Below, piece by piece: positions 37,549-46,585 of a stretch of DNA of 64,000 nt; the stretch's first letter is position 1; every line of letters begins with the position of its first letter. The notes beneath the pieces are model-generated. The model saw only the letters and a program-made list of their open reading frames with translations, had not been told where the DNA came from and did not search any database. The translations under genes were made by a program, and so were the position numbers. The DNA lies in the NCBI GenBank assembly GCA_947498775.1, contig CANMLL010000012.1, positions 140,848 through 204,847 on the forward strand. Reading direction: 5' to 3'. Origin of the DNA: an uncultured Aquimarina sp. Its GTDB lineage: Bacteria > Bacteroidota > Bacteroidia > Flavobacteriales > Flavobacteriaceae.

Positions 37549-38409
37549 TTAAAAAAAGTTGACGGCCATATAGTTTTTTCTAAACTCAGAAGGAGTGGTC
37601 CCTTTTATCTTCTTAAATTTTCTATTAAAATTAGACAGGTTTTTAAATCCACTAGCATACGAAGCTTCTGCAATAGATACATCTCGATCCTTTGACAGGA
37701 TATGACAGGAATTTTCAATTCTTACTTCTGTTAAAAACTGAAAAAAGGTTTTATTGGTACGTTGCTTAAAATAACGGCAAAAAGCATTAGGTGTCATATT
37801 CGCTGTATCTGCAACTTCTTTCAAATCAATATCTCTGTAAAAATCATTCATCACCAACTCAAAAACACCAGCCATTCGTTTACCCTCATTATCAGTATAA
37901 TGTTTTTTGGTGACTGTAGAAGAAATCGTTTTGATATTGGCTTTACTAAACAATTTTAATATTTTCAAAAAAGTAATAAAACGATCTAGTCCTTTCTTAT
38001 TCTTTCTAAATGCCAAGAACTACTCTCTCAATTCCTTTTGTAGTGAAAGAATCTTAACTCCATAAGATAGATTACTAAAAAAGATGGATAGATCATTAAA
38101 TTCAGAAAGCTCAAAAAAATCTTTACCAAAAGATTTTTCAGTAAAAAATATTGAAATCATAAAGGATTCTGCCCTTGAAGAATCGCTATTTAATACATGC
38201 GGTACATGGCTTCCAAATACTAGGACATCACCCTCCCTATAATTTGTTATAGCATCACCAACGATCAAGTTTCCTTCTCCCGATAGGATGAGTGACATCT
38301 GGATTTCTTCATGTTGATGAAGTTTGTCATAAAATGCAAATCCTTTGTCTTCCTGAATAACGACCGTATCCGATGAAGTTTTGGGTATTTTAAAAGGTAA
38401 AACCTTCAT
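37549..38409 (-). pseudogene. AraC-family regulator of hydroxyproline genes, split by in-frame TAG
   Basis: A 286-codon frame of normal AraC length. The N-terminal cupin (FYDKLHQHEEIQMSLILSGEGNLIVGD, VLVFGSHVPHVL) and the C-terminal double HTH (IDLKEVADTANMTPNAFCRYFKQRTNKTFFQFL; IAEASYASGFKNLSNFNRKFKKIKGTTPSEFRKNY) are both well preserved. A single TAG at 38022-38020 separates them without any frame change, in the linker after LQKELRE. A TTG at 38016 could restart the DNA-binding half. It is divergent from the hydroxyproline operon (129 bp apart) and presumably controls it. Recent nonsense mutation, sequence error or readthrough are all possible. Confidence 0.85.
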
Positions 38410-38538
38410 TCTAATGTGACTATATTACTCGTGAAGCTTGCAAATTATAAAAATAGAAGGTAATATAGTATTATATCTGGCTAATTTTTAGATATCATTC
38501 ATTTCAAATTCGCAATATATTTGAATAAAAACTCAATT

Positions 38539-39459
38539 ATGACTATAGATTGGAAAGGGGTAATGCCTGCGGTGACTACAAAATTCACAAAAGAAGACAC
38601 GCTAGACTTAGAAATGTTTGAAGTTAATATTAAGGCACAATTAGATGCAGGGGTACATGGTATCATTTTGGGCGGAACTTTAGGCGAGGCTAGCACATTA
38701 AGTAATGAAGAAAAAAGTATCCTTGTAACAACAACTGTTGAGATTATTAAAAACAAGGTCCCAGTCATCATCAATATTGCCGAGCAAAGCACAAAGGGAG
38801 CAATTAAAGCTGCTAATAAAGCAAAACAGGACGGTGCACATGGTTTGATGATGCTTCCTCCTATGCGATATAAAGCTGGGGAAAAAGAAACTATTACCTA
38901 TTTTAAGGAAGTTGCAAAAAGTACCGACCTCCCAATAATGGTGTACAACAATCCTGTAGATTATAAGATTGAAGTTACTTTGGACATGTTTGAAGAGCTG
39001 CTGGAGTTTGACAATATTGAGGCGGTAAAAGAATCTACTCGTGATATTTCCAACATAACACGAATCAAAAACAGGTTTGGAGATCGATTAAAAATCCTTT
39101 GCGGAGTAGATACTTTGGCATTAGAAAGTTTATTAATGGGGGCTGATGGTTGGGTAGCAGGATTAGTGGACGCTTTTCCAGCAGAAACTGTTGCGATTTA
39201 CGAACTTCAAAAAGCGGGAAGAATCAAAGAAGCTATCGACATTTATCGTTGGTTTTTACCATTGCTAGAGTTAGATATAAACCCTAAATTAGTACAAAAC
39301 ATAAAGCTGGCAGAAGTAGCTACAGGGATAGGAACAGAAAATGTTCGCCCTCCCAGACTACCTCTGGAAGGGGAGGAACGAAAACAGGTTTTGAAAATTA
39401 TTAAAGACAGTTTAAAAACCAGACCTAATTTACCCAATTATAAAAAATTAGCTCATTAA
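38539..39459 (+). CDS. DapA-family lyase, probable 4-hydroxy-pyrroline-2-carboxylate deaminase
   Basis: A 306-residue class I aldolase of the DHDPS/NAL family. Visible are GGTLGEASTLSNEEK with the substrate-binding Thr/Ser region, the Tyr in MVYNNPVDY (about 133) and the Schiff-base Lys in NIEAVKESTRD (about 163). The ATG at 38539 (MTIDWKG) fits the family better than the TTG at 38521. In hydroxyproline catabolism such a protein removes water and ammonia from delta1-pyrroline-4-hydroxy-2-carboxylate to give alpha-ketoglutarate semialdehyde. The assignment rests on the neighbours (dehydrogenase 2 bp downstream, epimerase in the same operon). Confidence 0.82.
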   Translation: MTIDWKGVMPAVTTKFTKEDTLDLEMFEVNIKAQLDAGVHGIILGGTLGEASTLSNEEKSILVTTTVEIIKNKVPVIINIAEQSTKGAIKAANKAKQDGAHGLMMLPPMRYKAGEKETITYFKEVAKSTDLPIMVYNNPVDYKIEVTLDMFEELLEFDNIEAVKESTRDISNITRIKNRFGDRLKILCGVDTLALESLLMGADGWVAGLVDAFPAETVAIYELQKAGRIKEAIDIYRWFLPLLELDINPKLVQNIKLAEVATGIGTENVRPPRLPLEGEERKQVLKIIKDSLKTRPNLPNYKKLAH

Positions 39460-39461
39460 CT

Positions 39462-41045
39462 ATGATAACCGGGAAAAACTATATAGGAAATCACCTTTCG
39501 GCAAAAGGAGATAAAACATACAAGACATTTAATCCAAAATTGAATCTTGATAACGAAACCACTTTTTATGAAGCATCTGAAAAAGAAATAGAAGAAGCCG
39601 TTACCTTGGCGTCTGAAGCTTTTAAAGTGTTCAGAAATATTTCTGGGTCGAAAAAGGCTCAATTCCTGAATGCAATTGCTGATGAGATTCTAGCTTTAGA
39701 CGATACGCTGATCCAGACCTATATTTCAGAAACAGGCTTACCCAAAGGAAGAGCCAAAGGAGAACGAGGCAGAACCATAGGGCAATTAAGAGCATTTGCC
39801 GAATTAGTATCTGATGGTTCTTGGGTAGAAGCCACCATAGATACCGCAGATCCGGATAGAACTCCTATTCCTAAACAAGATATCCGCAAGATGTTGGTCC
39901 CATTAGGTCCCGTTGTGGTTTTTGGAGCAAGCAATTTCCCATTGGCATACGCTACTGCAGGAGGAGATACCGCGGCTGCGTTTGCTGCAGGATGCCCTGT
40001 AATCGTAAAATCACATCCCATGCATGCTGGCACAGGAGAATTAGTTGCTTCAGCCATACAAAAAGCAGCACAAAAAACAGGAATGCCAAATGGTATCTTT
40101 TCTAACCTGAATAGTGCAGGGATCGAAGTGGGCATACAATTGGTAAAACACCCAAAAATTAAGGCCGTAGGCTTTACCGGAAGTATTCATGGGGGGAGAG
40201 CATTATTTGATCTTGCAGCGCAGCGACCAGAACCTATTCCAGTATTTGCAGAAATGGGAAGTGTAAATCCTGTTATTCTTTTACCTAAAGCAGCCAAAAA
40301 TAAGGGAGCTACATTAGCAAAAACATATGCCAATTCTATAACACTGGGCGCAGGACAGTTTTGTACCAACCCCGGGTTGATTTTGGGGATAAAAGGAGAA
40401 GCTCTTGATAATTTTATTGAAATACTTTCTGCCGAAATTATAAAAATTGAACCATCATGTATGCTTCATCCTAATATTATTGGAAATTATGAGCGAAACA
40501 AAGCCAATGTATTACAGCAAAATGGCCTCAATCTAACAACCGAGTATGAAGGTAATATTATGATCAATCATGCCAGACAAACCGTTACCACGGTTGAAGG
40601 CAAAACATTTTTAGAAAACACAACCTTACATCAAGAGGTTTTTGGACCATTTTCTATGGTTGTGCAATGCGAAAACGCACAGCAATTAGAACAAATCATT
40701 TCGAATCTCGAAGGACAACTTACCGGTACTATACTTGCAGAAAATGAAGAAGCCTCTGCTTACAATTCGGTGATTGAAGCACTAAAAAATCGGGTGGGAA
40801 GAGTTATTTTCAACGGAGTTCCTACAGGCGTAGAAGTTTGCCCGGCAATGCTTCATGGTGGCCCATACCCTGCCTCTACAGATAGTCGATTCACTGCAGT
40901 GGGGATTCACTCAATTAAACGTTGGGTACGTCCTTTTAGTTACCAAAGCTGGCCCAACAACCTTCTCCCCAACGAACTGAAAAATGAAAACCCATTGGGC
41001 ATTTCAAGATTGGTTAACGGAAAATATACAGATCAAAAAATCTAA
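39462..41045 (+). CDS. Alpha-ketoglutarate semialdehyde dehydrogenase
   Basis: A 527-residue aldehyde dehydrogenase of the long 2,5-dioxovalerate type. Motifs: GPVVVFGASNFPLAYATAGGDTAAA, the Lys of CPVIVKSHPMH, GFTGSIHGGRALFDLA, the Glu in PVFAEMGSVNP (about 264) and the nucleophilic Cys in GAGQFCTNPG (about 303). The C-terminus VCPAMLHGGPYPASTDSRFTAVG is characteristic of alpha-ketoglutarate semialdehyde dehydrogenases. It oxidises the semialdehyde to alpha-ketoglutarate with NAD(P)+, the last step of hydroxyproline breakdown. It is 2 bp after the lyase. Confidence 0.92.
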   Translation: MITGKNYIGNHLSAKGDKTYKTFNPKLNLDNETTFYEASEKEIEEAVTLASEAFKVFRNISGSKKAQFLNAIADEILALDDTLIQTYISETGLPKGRAKGERGRTIGQLRAFAELVSDGSWVEATIDTADPDRTPIPKQDIRKMLVPLGPVVVFGASNFPLAYATAGGDTAAAFAAGCPVIVKSHPMHAGTGELVASAIQKAAQKTGMPNGIFSNLNSAGIEVGIQLVKHPKIKAVGFTGSIHGGRALFDLAAQRPEPIPVFAEMGSVNPVILLPKAAKNKGATLAKTYANSITLGAGQFCTNPGLILGIKGEALDNFIEILSAEIIKIEPSCMLHPNIIGNYERNKANVLQQNGLNLTTEYEGNIMINHARQTVTTVEGKTFLENTTLHQEVFGPFSMVVQCENAQQLEQIISNLEGQLTGTILAENEEASAYNSVIEALKNRVGRVIFNGVPTGVEVCPAMLHGGPYPASTDSRFTAVGIHSIKRWVRPFSYQSWPNNLLPNELKNENPLGISRLVNGKYTDQKI

Positions 41046-41056
41046 TAGCAGGTACT

Positions 41057-42787
41057 ATGAAAATTTTAAAAAATTTAGGATTGCTAATCCTATTGTTCTT
41101 TTATAGTTGTTCAGAAAAAGAAATTCAAAATCCAAAGGACCAACTGTACGCAATCATCAATGAGATTGAAGAGCGGAAAGGATATGATGAAGAAGTCTAT
41201 CCTCTCGGGTTATTTACAAAAGAATATTTTAAAAAAGAAGCTGATTTTGCAAAAGAAAAAATAGAACTCCTTAAACAAATTGATCCAAGTCAACTCAAAG
41301 AGACCGATAATATTTCTTTAGAACTTTTAAAATTTACGTTGCAGCAGACTATAGATTATTATGAATTCGAAGGGTATTTAAATCCACTATTATCTGACTC
41401 GGGATTTCACAGTAACCTCAATTATATGGTACGCCCATTTACTAATTATGATCAAGTAAAAAAATACCTTAATAAGCTTAATGCTATCCCAGAGTTTGTA
41501 GATCAACATTTCGTTAATTTAAGAGAAGGGCTACAAAAGGGAGTTTCGCAACCCAAAGTTATATTTACAGGATACGAATCTTCCTATAATGATCACATTG
41601 TAGATCAGGTAGAGGAAAGTTATTTTTATTCTCCTTTCAAAAAAATGCCAGAAACTCTTAACCAGACTCAAAGAGATTCAGTAACTAATGCTGCTGTTGA
41701 AGCAATTAAAAATAACGTGATACCCCAATTTAAAAGAATAAAAGCATTTTTTGAAAACGAATATGTGCCAAACACCAGAACCGCTATAGGAATTTCTGAA
41801 ACTTCAAATGGGAAAGCTTACTATCAAAACAGAATAAATTTTTATACTACAAGTACTAAATATACAGCAAACAATATCCATGACATAGGTCTAAAGGAGG
41901 TAGCTCGTATAAGAACGCAAATGGAGAACATTATTAAAGAGCTTAATTTTCAGGGAAGTTTTGCAGACTTCTTAAAATTTCTTCGTACCGATGAACAGTT
42001 TTATGCCAAAACACCCAAAGAGCTCCTAATGATTGCCAGAGATATGTCAAAAAGGGCAGATGAGCAATTGCCTCGCTTTTTTAAGACTTTGCCAAGAAAA
42101 CCTTATGGAGTAGCTCCGGTTCCAGATGCCATTGCTCCCAAATATACGGGAGGTCGATATGTAGGAACAAAGGCTGATAGTTCAGAGCCAGGATACTATT
42201 GGGTAAATACTTATGACCTGCCAAGTAGGACATTGTATACGCTACCTTCACTCACGGTACATGAAGCAGTCCCGGGTCATCATCTACAAATTAGTTTGAA
42301 TAACGAACTGGGGGATAGCATCCCAAAATTTAGAAAAGATCTTTACCTATCTGCTTATGGTGAAGGCTGGGGGTTATATTCAGAATTTTTGGCTGAAGAA
42401 ATGGGCATGTATACTACGCCTTATGAGCATTTCGGAAAACTGACCTATGAAATGTGGCGTGCCTGCCGATTAGTTGTTGACACAGGAATACATGCCAAAG
42501 GCTGGACACGGGATCAGGTAATTGATTTTATGTCCTCAAATACCGCACTCTCTTTACATGAAATACATACCGAAACCGATCGATATATCTCATGGCCAGG
42601 ACAAGCTTTATCCTATAAAATAGGAGAGTTAAAAATCAGAGAACTTCGTAAAAAAGCGGAGACAGAATTAGGAGGTAAATTTGATATTCGTGAGTTTCAT
42701 GAAATTATTTTAGAACAAGGTACCGTTACTCTTTCTATTTTGGAGGATAGAATTAATACATATGTCGCAAAAACAAAAAATGGCTAG
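41057..42787 (+). CDS. DUF885 lipoprotein, probable metallopeptidase
   Basis: A 576-residue protein with lipoprotein signal (LILLFFYSCSEKE, Cys near 17). It belongs to the DUF885 family, with the zinc-like motif LTVHEAVPGHHLQI (about 413) and a downstream Glu-rich AYGEGWGLYSEFLAEEMG that could complete the metal site. These proteins are predicted helical metallopeptidases acting outside the cytoplasm. It is embedded between the dehydrogenase (11 bp) and the epimerase (overlapping), so it may liberate hydroxyproline from collagen-like peptides. That substrate is inferred only from the operon. Confidence 0.82.
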   Translation: MKILKNLGLLILLFFYSCSEKEIQNPKDQLYAIINEIEERKGYDEEVYPLGLFTKEYFKKEADFAKEKIELLKQIDPSQLKETDNISLELLKFTLQQTIDYYEFEGYLNPLLSDSGFHSNLNYMVRPFTNYDQVKKYLNKLNAIPEFVDQHFVNLREGLQKGVSQPKVIFTGYESSYNDHIVDQVEESYFYSPFKKMPETLNQTQRDSVTNAAVEAIKNNVIPQFKRIKAFFENEYVPNTRTAIGISETSNGKAYYQNRINFYTTSTKYTANNIHDIGLKEVARIRTQMENIIKELNFQGSFADFLKFLRTDEQFYAKTPKELLMIARDMSKRADEQLPRFFKTLPRKPYGVAPVPDAIAPKYTGGRYVGTKADSSEPGYYWVNTYDLPSRTLYTLPSLTVHEAVPGHHLQISLNNELGDSIPKFRKDLYLSAYGEGWGLYSEFLAEEMGMYTTPYEHFGKLTYEMWRACRLVVDTGIHAKGWTRDQVIDFMSSNTALSLHEIHTETDRYISWPGQALSYKIGELKIRELRKKAETELGGKFDIREFHEIILEQGTVTLSILEDRINTYVAKTKNG

Positions 42788-43790
42788 AACTACCTTCAAA
42801 TGTATCGATGCACATACCTGCGGAAACCCTGTGAGGGTTGTTACCACAGGACACCCACCTTTGGAAGGCGATTCTATGAGCGAAAAACGACAACACTTCC
42901 TAAAAAAATACGATTGGATCAGAACTGGATTAATGTTAGAACCACGGGGACATGATATGATGAGCGGTAGTTTTTTGTACGAGCCTCATGACTCTAAAAA
43001 TGATTTTGCCATTCTTTTTATTGAAACTTCGGGATGCTTACCTATGTGCGGTCACGGAACGATAGGAACTATTACTGTTGCACTAGAAGAAGGGTTGATA
43101 AAACCCAAAAACCCAGGAAAAATAAGAATGGAGGCTCCTGCAGGGTTAGTAGAGATCGAATATCAACAAACTGGTAAAAAGGTAGATTGGGTAAGGCTCA
43201 AAAATGTGAAGTCTTATCTCGCAGAACAAGGATTGACAATTGATTGCCCAGAACTTGGCGAAATCATATTTGATGTAGCCTATGGTGGAAATTTTTATGC
43301 GATTGTGGATCCACAGAAAAATTTTGGTGGTATTCAAGACTTCACTGCTAGTAAATTGATTCAATATTCGCAAGTAATACGACAACGCATTAATAAGAAA
43401 TATCCCGATCTTTTTATTCATCCAGAAAATGAGACCATACGAGATGTAAGTCATATTTTATGGACTGGTGATCCCCTGAACCCAAACTCTTCTGGTAGAA
43501 ATGCCGTTTTTTATGGCGAAAAAGCTATTGATCGTTCTCCATGCGGAACTGGTACATCGGCCAGGATGGCCCAACTGTATGCTAAAGGAAAATTAAAAAA
43601 AGAGGAAGAATTTATTCATGAAAGCTTTATAGGAAGTACCTTTATAGGAAGGGTTGAAGAAGAAACCGAACTAGCAGAGAAAAAAGCTATAATTCCGAGC
43701 ATTCAAGGGTGGGCAAAAGTATATGGATATAATACGATTATTATTGATGATGAAGATGACCTATATGCACATGGTTTTCAGGTGATTTGA
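42780..43790 (+). CDS. 4-hydroxyproline 2-epimerase
   Basis: A 336-residue proline racemase superfamily enzyme. Both catalytic cysteines are present: LPMCGHGTIGT (about 88) and IDRSPCGTGTSARM (about 255), so it is a two-base racemase/epimerase rather than the Cys/Thr dehydratase. The start MARTTFKCIDAHTCGNPVRVV fits the family and overlaps the DUF885 gene by 8 bp; an ATG at 42762 is also in frame. It interconverts trans-4-hydroxy-L-proline and cis-4-hydroxy-D-proline, the entry step of the pathway. Confidence 0.92.
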   Translation: MARTTFKCIDAHTCGNPVRVVTTGHPPLEGDSMSEKRQHFLKKYDWIRTGLMLEPRGHDMMSGSFLYEPHDSKNDFAILFIETSGCLPMCGHGTIGTITVALEEGLIKPKNPGKIRMEAPAGLVEIEYQQTGKKVDWVRLKNVKSYLAEQGLTIDCPELGEIIFDVAYGGNFYAIVDPQKNFGGIQDFTASKLIQYSQVIRQRINKKYPDLFIHPENETIRDVSHILWTGDPLNPNSSGRNAVFYGEKAIDRSPCGTGTSARMAQLYAKGKLKKEEEFIHESFIGSTFIGRVEEETELAEKKAIIPSIQGWAKVYGYNTIIIDDEDDLYAHGFQVI

Positions 43791-44069
43791 AGTGGAAATG
43801 AATTAATGAAAGAATGATCTAATGAATTATTAACAGAAATTGAAAAACTAATTTGGAAACACAAGAGTTTATCGAAAAGTTCAAAAAATGTACTAAAAAG
43901 TTATCAGCAGATAGTATTCTTATGTACAATGAGTTAAAAAAACCTGAAGCAATAAAAAGTAATCGGATATCAAATTATTAAAAGTACTATCTCAAGCTAG
44001 AAAGAATGCATCAGTTAACTAAATGGTAATAAAATGATGCATAGATTGTCTCAATAATTTAATAATTCA

Positions 44070-45314
44070 ATGAAAAAAGTAATAGTCATAGGTGGCGGAA
44101 TTATAGGACTATGTTCTGCATATTATTTGCATAAAGAAGGGCATCAGGTAACTGTAATTGACCAGTCTAGTATGGATTTTGGTGCTTCCTATGTAAATGC
44201 CGGATACCTATCTCCCAGTCATATTATTCCGTTGGCAGCTCCCGGAGTGATGAAAAAAGGCTTAAAATGGATGTTTAATCCTTCAAGTCCACTATTTATA
44301 AAACCTCGCCTATCATCAGATTTTTTTAAGTGGGTATGGGCTTTTAATAAATCTTGCTCTCACAAAAATGTAACTCGCGGCATTCCCGCTATTAAGGATA
44401 TTGCTGTCTTAGGGCAGGATTTATATTCTGAAATCAGAGAAGTCGAGAATTTTAATTTTCAATTAGAAAAAAAAGGGTTGTTGATGATCTGCCAAACCCA
44501 AAAAATGTTGGAAGAAGAGATTCGAGTTGCAAAAATTGCCAAAAAAGAAGGATTAGAAGTAAGAGAGATTGGGTTAACCGAACTTAAGAAAATGCAACCC
44601 AAAGTAGAACTTAATGCGAAGGGAGCTGTGTTATATGAATGTGATGCACATACTACTCCGAAGACCTTTATGGAAGAAATGAAATCCTACCTGAAAGCTT
44701 GGGGAGTGATGATTCACAAAAATGAAAAGATAGAAGATCTCACAATAAAAGACGAAAAAATAACTTCGATTAGTAATCCAACCCATACTTATATTGCAGA
44801 CGAATTTGTATTGGCCGCTGGTTCCTGGTCAAAAAAATTGAGTGAAAAACTAGGAATTAAATTATTGTTGGAACCAGGAAAAGGATATCGAATTAATTCT
44901 GAAAGAGACTTAGGAATTACCATGCCGGCTATTTTGGCCGAGTCTAAAGTGGCAATAACTCCTATGCAGGGATTTACTCGTTTTGCCGGAACTATGGAAA
45001 TTGCAGGAATCAACCATAACATCAATACGGTAAGAGTAGAAGCCATTGCCAAGGCTACACAACGTTATTATCCAAATATCAAACTAACGACTGAAGAAAA
45101 AAAAGCTGCTACCTGTGGTCTACGACCTGTTTCTCCAGATGGATTGCCCTATATCGGTAGATCAAGAAAATGCCAAAATCTTACCATTGCTACAGGTCAC
45201 GCCATGATGGGCTGGAGTATGGGTTCTGCAACAGGAAAACTAGTTTCAGAAATTATTTCGGATAAAAACACCTCTTTAAACCTAGAAGTATTTCATCCCG
45301 ATCGTAAGTTTTAA
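44070..45314 (+). CDS. FAD-dependent D-amino acid oxidoreductase (D-hydroxyproline dehydrogenase)
   Basis: A 414-residue DadA/DAO-family flavoenzyme. The FAD-binding Rossmann motif VIGGGIIGLCSAYYLHKEGHQVTVID is at the very N-terminus, with LAAGSWSKKLSEKLG and the C-terminal CGLRPVSPDGLPYIG and GHAMMGWSMGSATGKLVSEI motifs. It should oxidise cis-4-hydroxy-D-proline to delta1-pyrroline-4-hydroxy-2-carboxylate, bridging the epimerase and the lyase. It follows the epimerase after 279 bp, so it may be transcribed separately. That gap holds only weak short frames. Confidence 0.9.
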   Translation: MKKVIVIGGGIIGLCSAYYLHKEGHQVTVIDQSSMDFGASYVNAGYLSPSHIIPLAAPGVMKKGLKWMFNPSSPLFIKPRLSSDFFKWVWAFNKSCSHKNVTRGIPAIKDIAVLGQDLYSEIREVENFNFQLEKKGLLMICQTQKMLEEEIRVAKIAKKEGLEVREIGLTELKKMQPKVELNAKGAVLYECDAHTTPKTFMEEMKSYLKAWGVMIHKNEKIEDLTIKDEKITSISNPTHTYIADEFVLAAGSWSKKLSEKLGIKLLLEPGKGYRINSERDLGITMPAILAESKVAITPMQGFTRFAGTMEIAGINHNINTVRVEAIAKATQRYYPNIKLTTEEKKAATCGLRPVSPDGLPYIGRSRKCQNLTIATGHAMMGWSMGSATGKLVSEIISDKNTSLNLEVFHPDRKF

Positions 45315-45358
45315 TAACTGCATATATTGCCATTCTGGTGTAGGCTGGGATGACAATC

Positions 45359-46459
45359 TCATAATATTCCAGTTTGCTGTTTATAGAAAGCATCTTGCTG
45401 TTTTTTCATCATTTCACGAGCAATTTTCTTCTTGTAAGCATATAATTCCTCTTCTTCGGTAAGATCTCCATACACTCTATCATTAATGGTGAAATCTGTT
45501 TGCATTACAACTTTACGCTGCCCTTCTTTTTGTGCAACCCAGGTTTTTACTTCTCCTTCAATATCTTCTAATTTATAGTCGTATTCTCCTTTGGGCGAAA
45601 GTAATTTTGCAAAAATTGGCGAGGTTTCTATCGCTAAAAACAATAAAAAAATGAAAAATGAAGGTAACCATGGTAATTCGTTCAAGGCATTTACACGGGC
45701 CATCAATCCATCAAAATTATCAATGATGGGCTGCGAGTTCACGACCTGATCTTCATATTCGGTTGCCAGTTGCACTTTTTGAGCTTCTAAGGTCGCTACT
45801 TTATCTGCATTTGTTTTTTTTAACTCAACAAGTTCTGCTAAGCCAGCATCGTGCTTTTCTCGTTTTTCTTTATAAACAGGTCCTTTTCCTATAATTTCGG
45901 TTCCTTTTCGTCCTTCTGCTTCGGCGATATAAGTTTCATACAAGTCATTCACTTCAGTTTCCTTGGTTGTTACTTCTTCTTTTAAAGAAGCAATTTCAGA
46001 ATCAATTGAAGAAACTACAGGAGTGTATTGTGTGGCTATCTGTTCTTTATTCGCCAAGGTGAAATCGTTCTTTTGTTCTAGCAATACGCGATCGATTTCT
46101 TTTTCAAAAATCTTAAGCTCTAATGGTTTTGAGATCACTACAGCAATAATGATCGCCAAAACAATTCTTGGCGAAGCCTGTAAAAGTTCATCTATAAAAC
46201 GCTCTTTCTTTCTAATCGTGGAGACAATAAACCGATCAAGGTTGAAGATCAAGAATCCCCATATTAATCCAAAGAATATGGCACTAAAATAATTATCGAA
46301 TACGGTATACAAAGCATAACTAGCAGCTATAAAAGCCATTACAGCAGTAAAGAATACGGTAGCTCCAATACCTGCATACTTGTTTTGCTCTCCGGTAGAA
46401 CTATCGGCCAAAATATCGGCATCGGCTCCAGAGCATAAAATAAAAAAACGTTTTAACAT
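45359..46459 (-). CDS. DUF4407 membrane protein
   Basis: A 366-residue protein with helices near the start (about 32-55 and 58-76) and one near residue 100, a long charged coiled-coil (about 140-245: EIASLKEEVTTKETEVNDLYETYIAEAEGRKG) and a fourth helix (WLPSFFIFLLFLAIETSPIFAKLLSPKG). This is the DUF4407 pattern common in Bacteroidetes; the function is unknown. It is on the minus strand, convergent with the oxidoreductase. Confidence 0.85.
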   Translation of the reverse strand: MLKRFFILCSGADADILADSSTGEQNKYAGIGATVFFTAVMAFIAASYALYTVFDNYFSAIFFGLIWGFLIFNLDRFIVSTIRKKERFIDELLQASPRIVLAIIIAVVISKPLELKIFEKEIDRVLLEQKNDFTLANKEQIATQYTPVVSSIDSEIASLKEEVTTKETEVNDLYETYIAEAEGRKGTEIIGKGPVYKEKREKHDAGLAELVELKKTNADKVATLEAQKVQLATEYEDQVVNSQPIIDNFDGLMARVNALNELPWLPSFFIFLLFLAIETSPIFAKLLSPKGEYDYKLEDIEGEVKTWVAQKEGQRKVVMQTDFTINDRVYGDLTEEEELYAYKKKIAREMMKKQQDAFYKQQTGIL

Positions 46460-46520
46460 GATCTAAGGGTGTTTTTGATTGACAATAGATCTATAACGTT
46501 GATTTACAACAAAATGTTGT

Positions 46521-46547
46521 ACAAAAAAACTCCCCAAAAGGGAGTTT
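46521..46547 (-). terminator. Rho-independent terminator after the M56 gene
   Basis: On the minus strand AAACTCCC pairs with GGGAGTTT around a five-base loop, followed directly by a run of T. It lies 39 bp beyond the stop of the M56 peptidase gene and separates it from DUF4407. Confidence 0.75.
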
Positions 46548-46585
46548 CTAGCTATTACAAATTCTCTGATCATTGCCTAATAGAT

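Noticed and set aside
43853..43981. 42-codon TTG-started frame between epimerase and oxidoreductase
   Set aside because: Only weak start, no context or motif; chance frame in AT-rich spacer.
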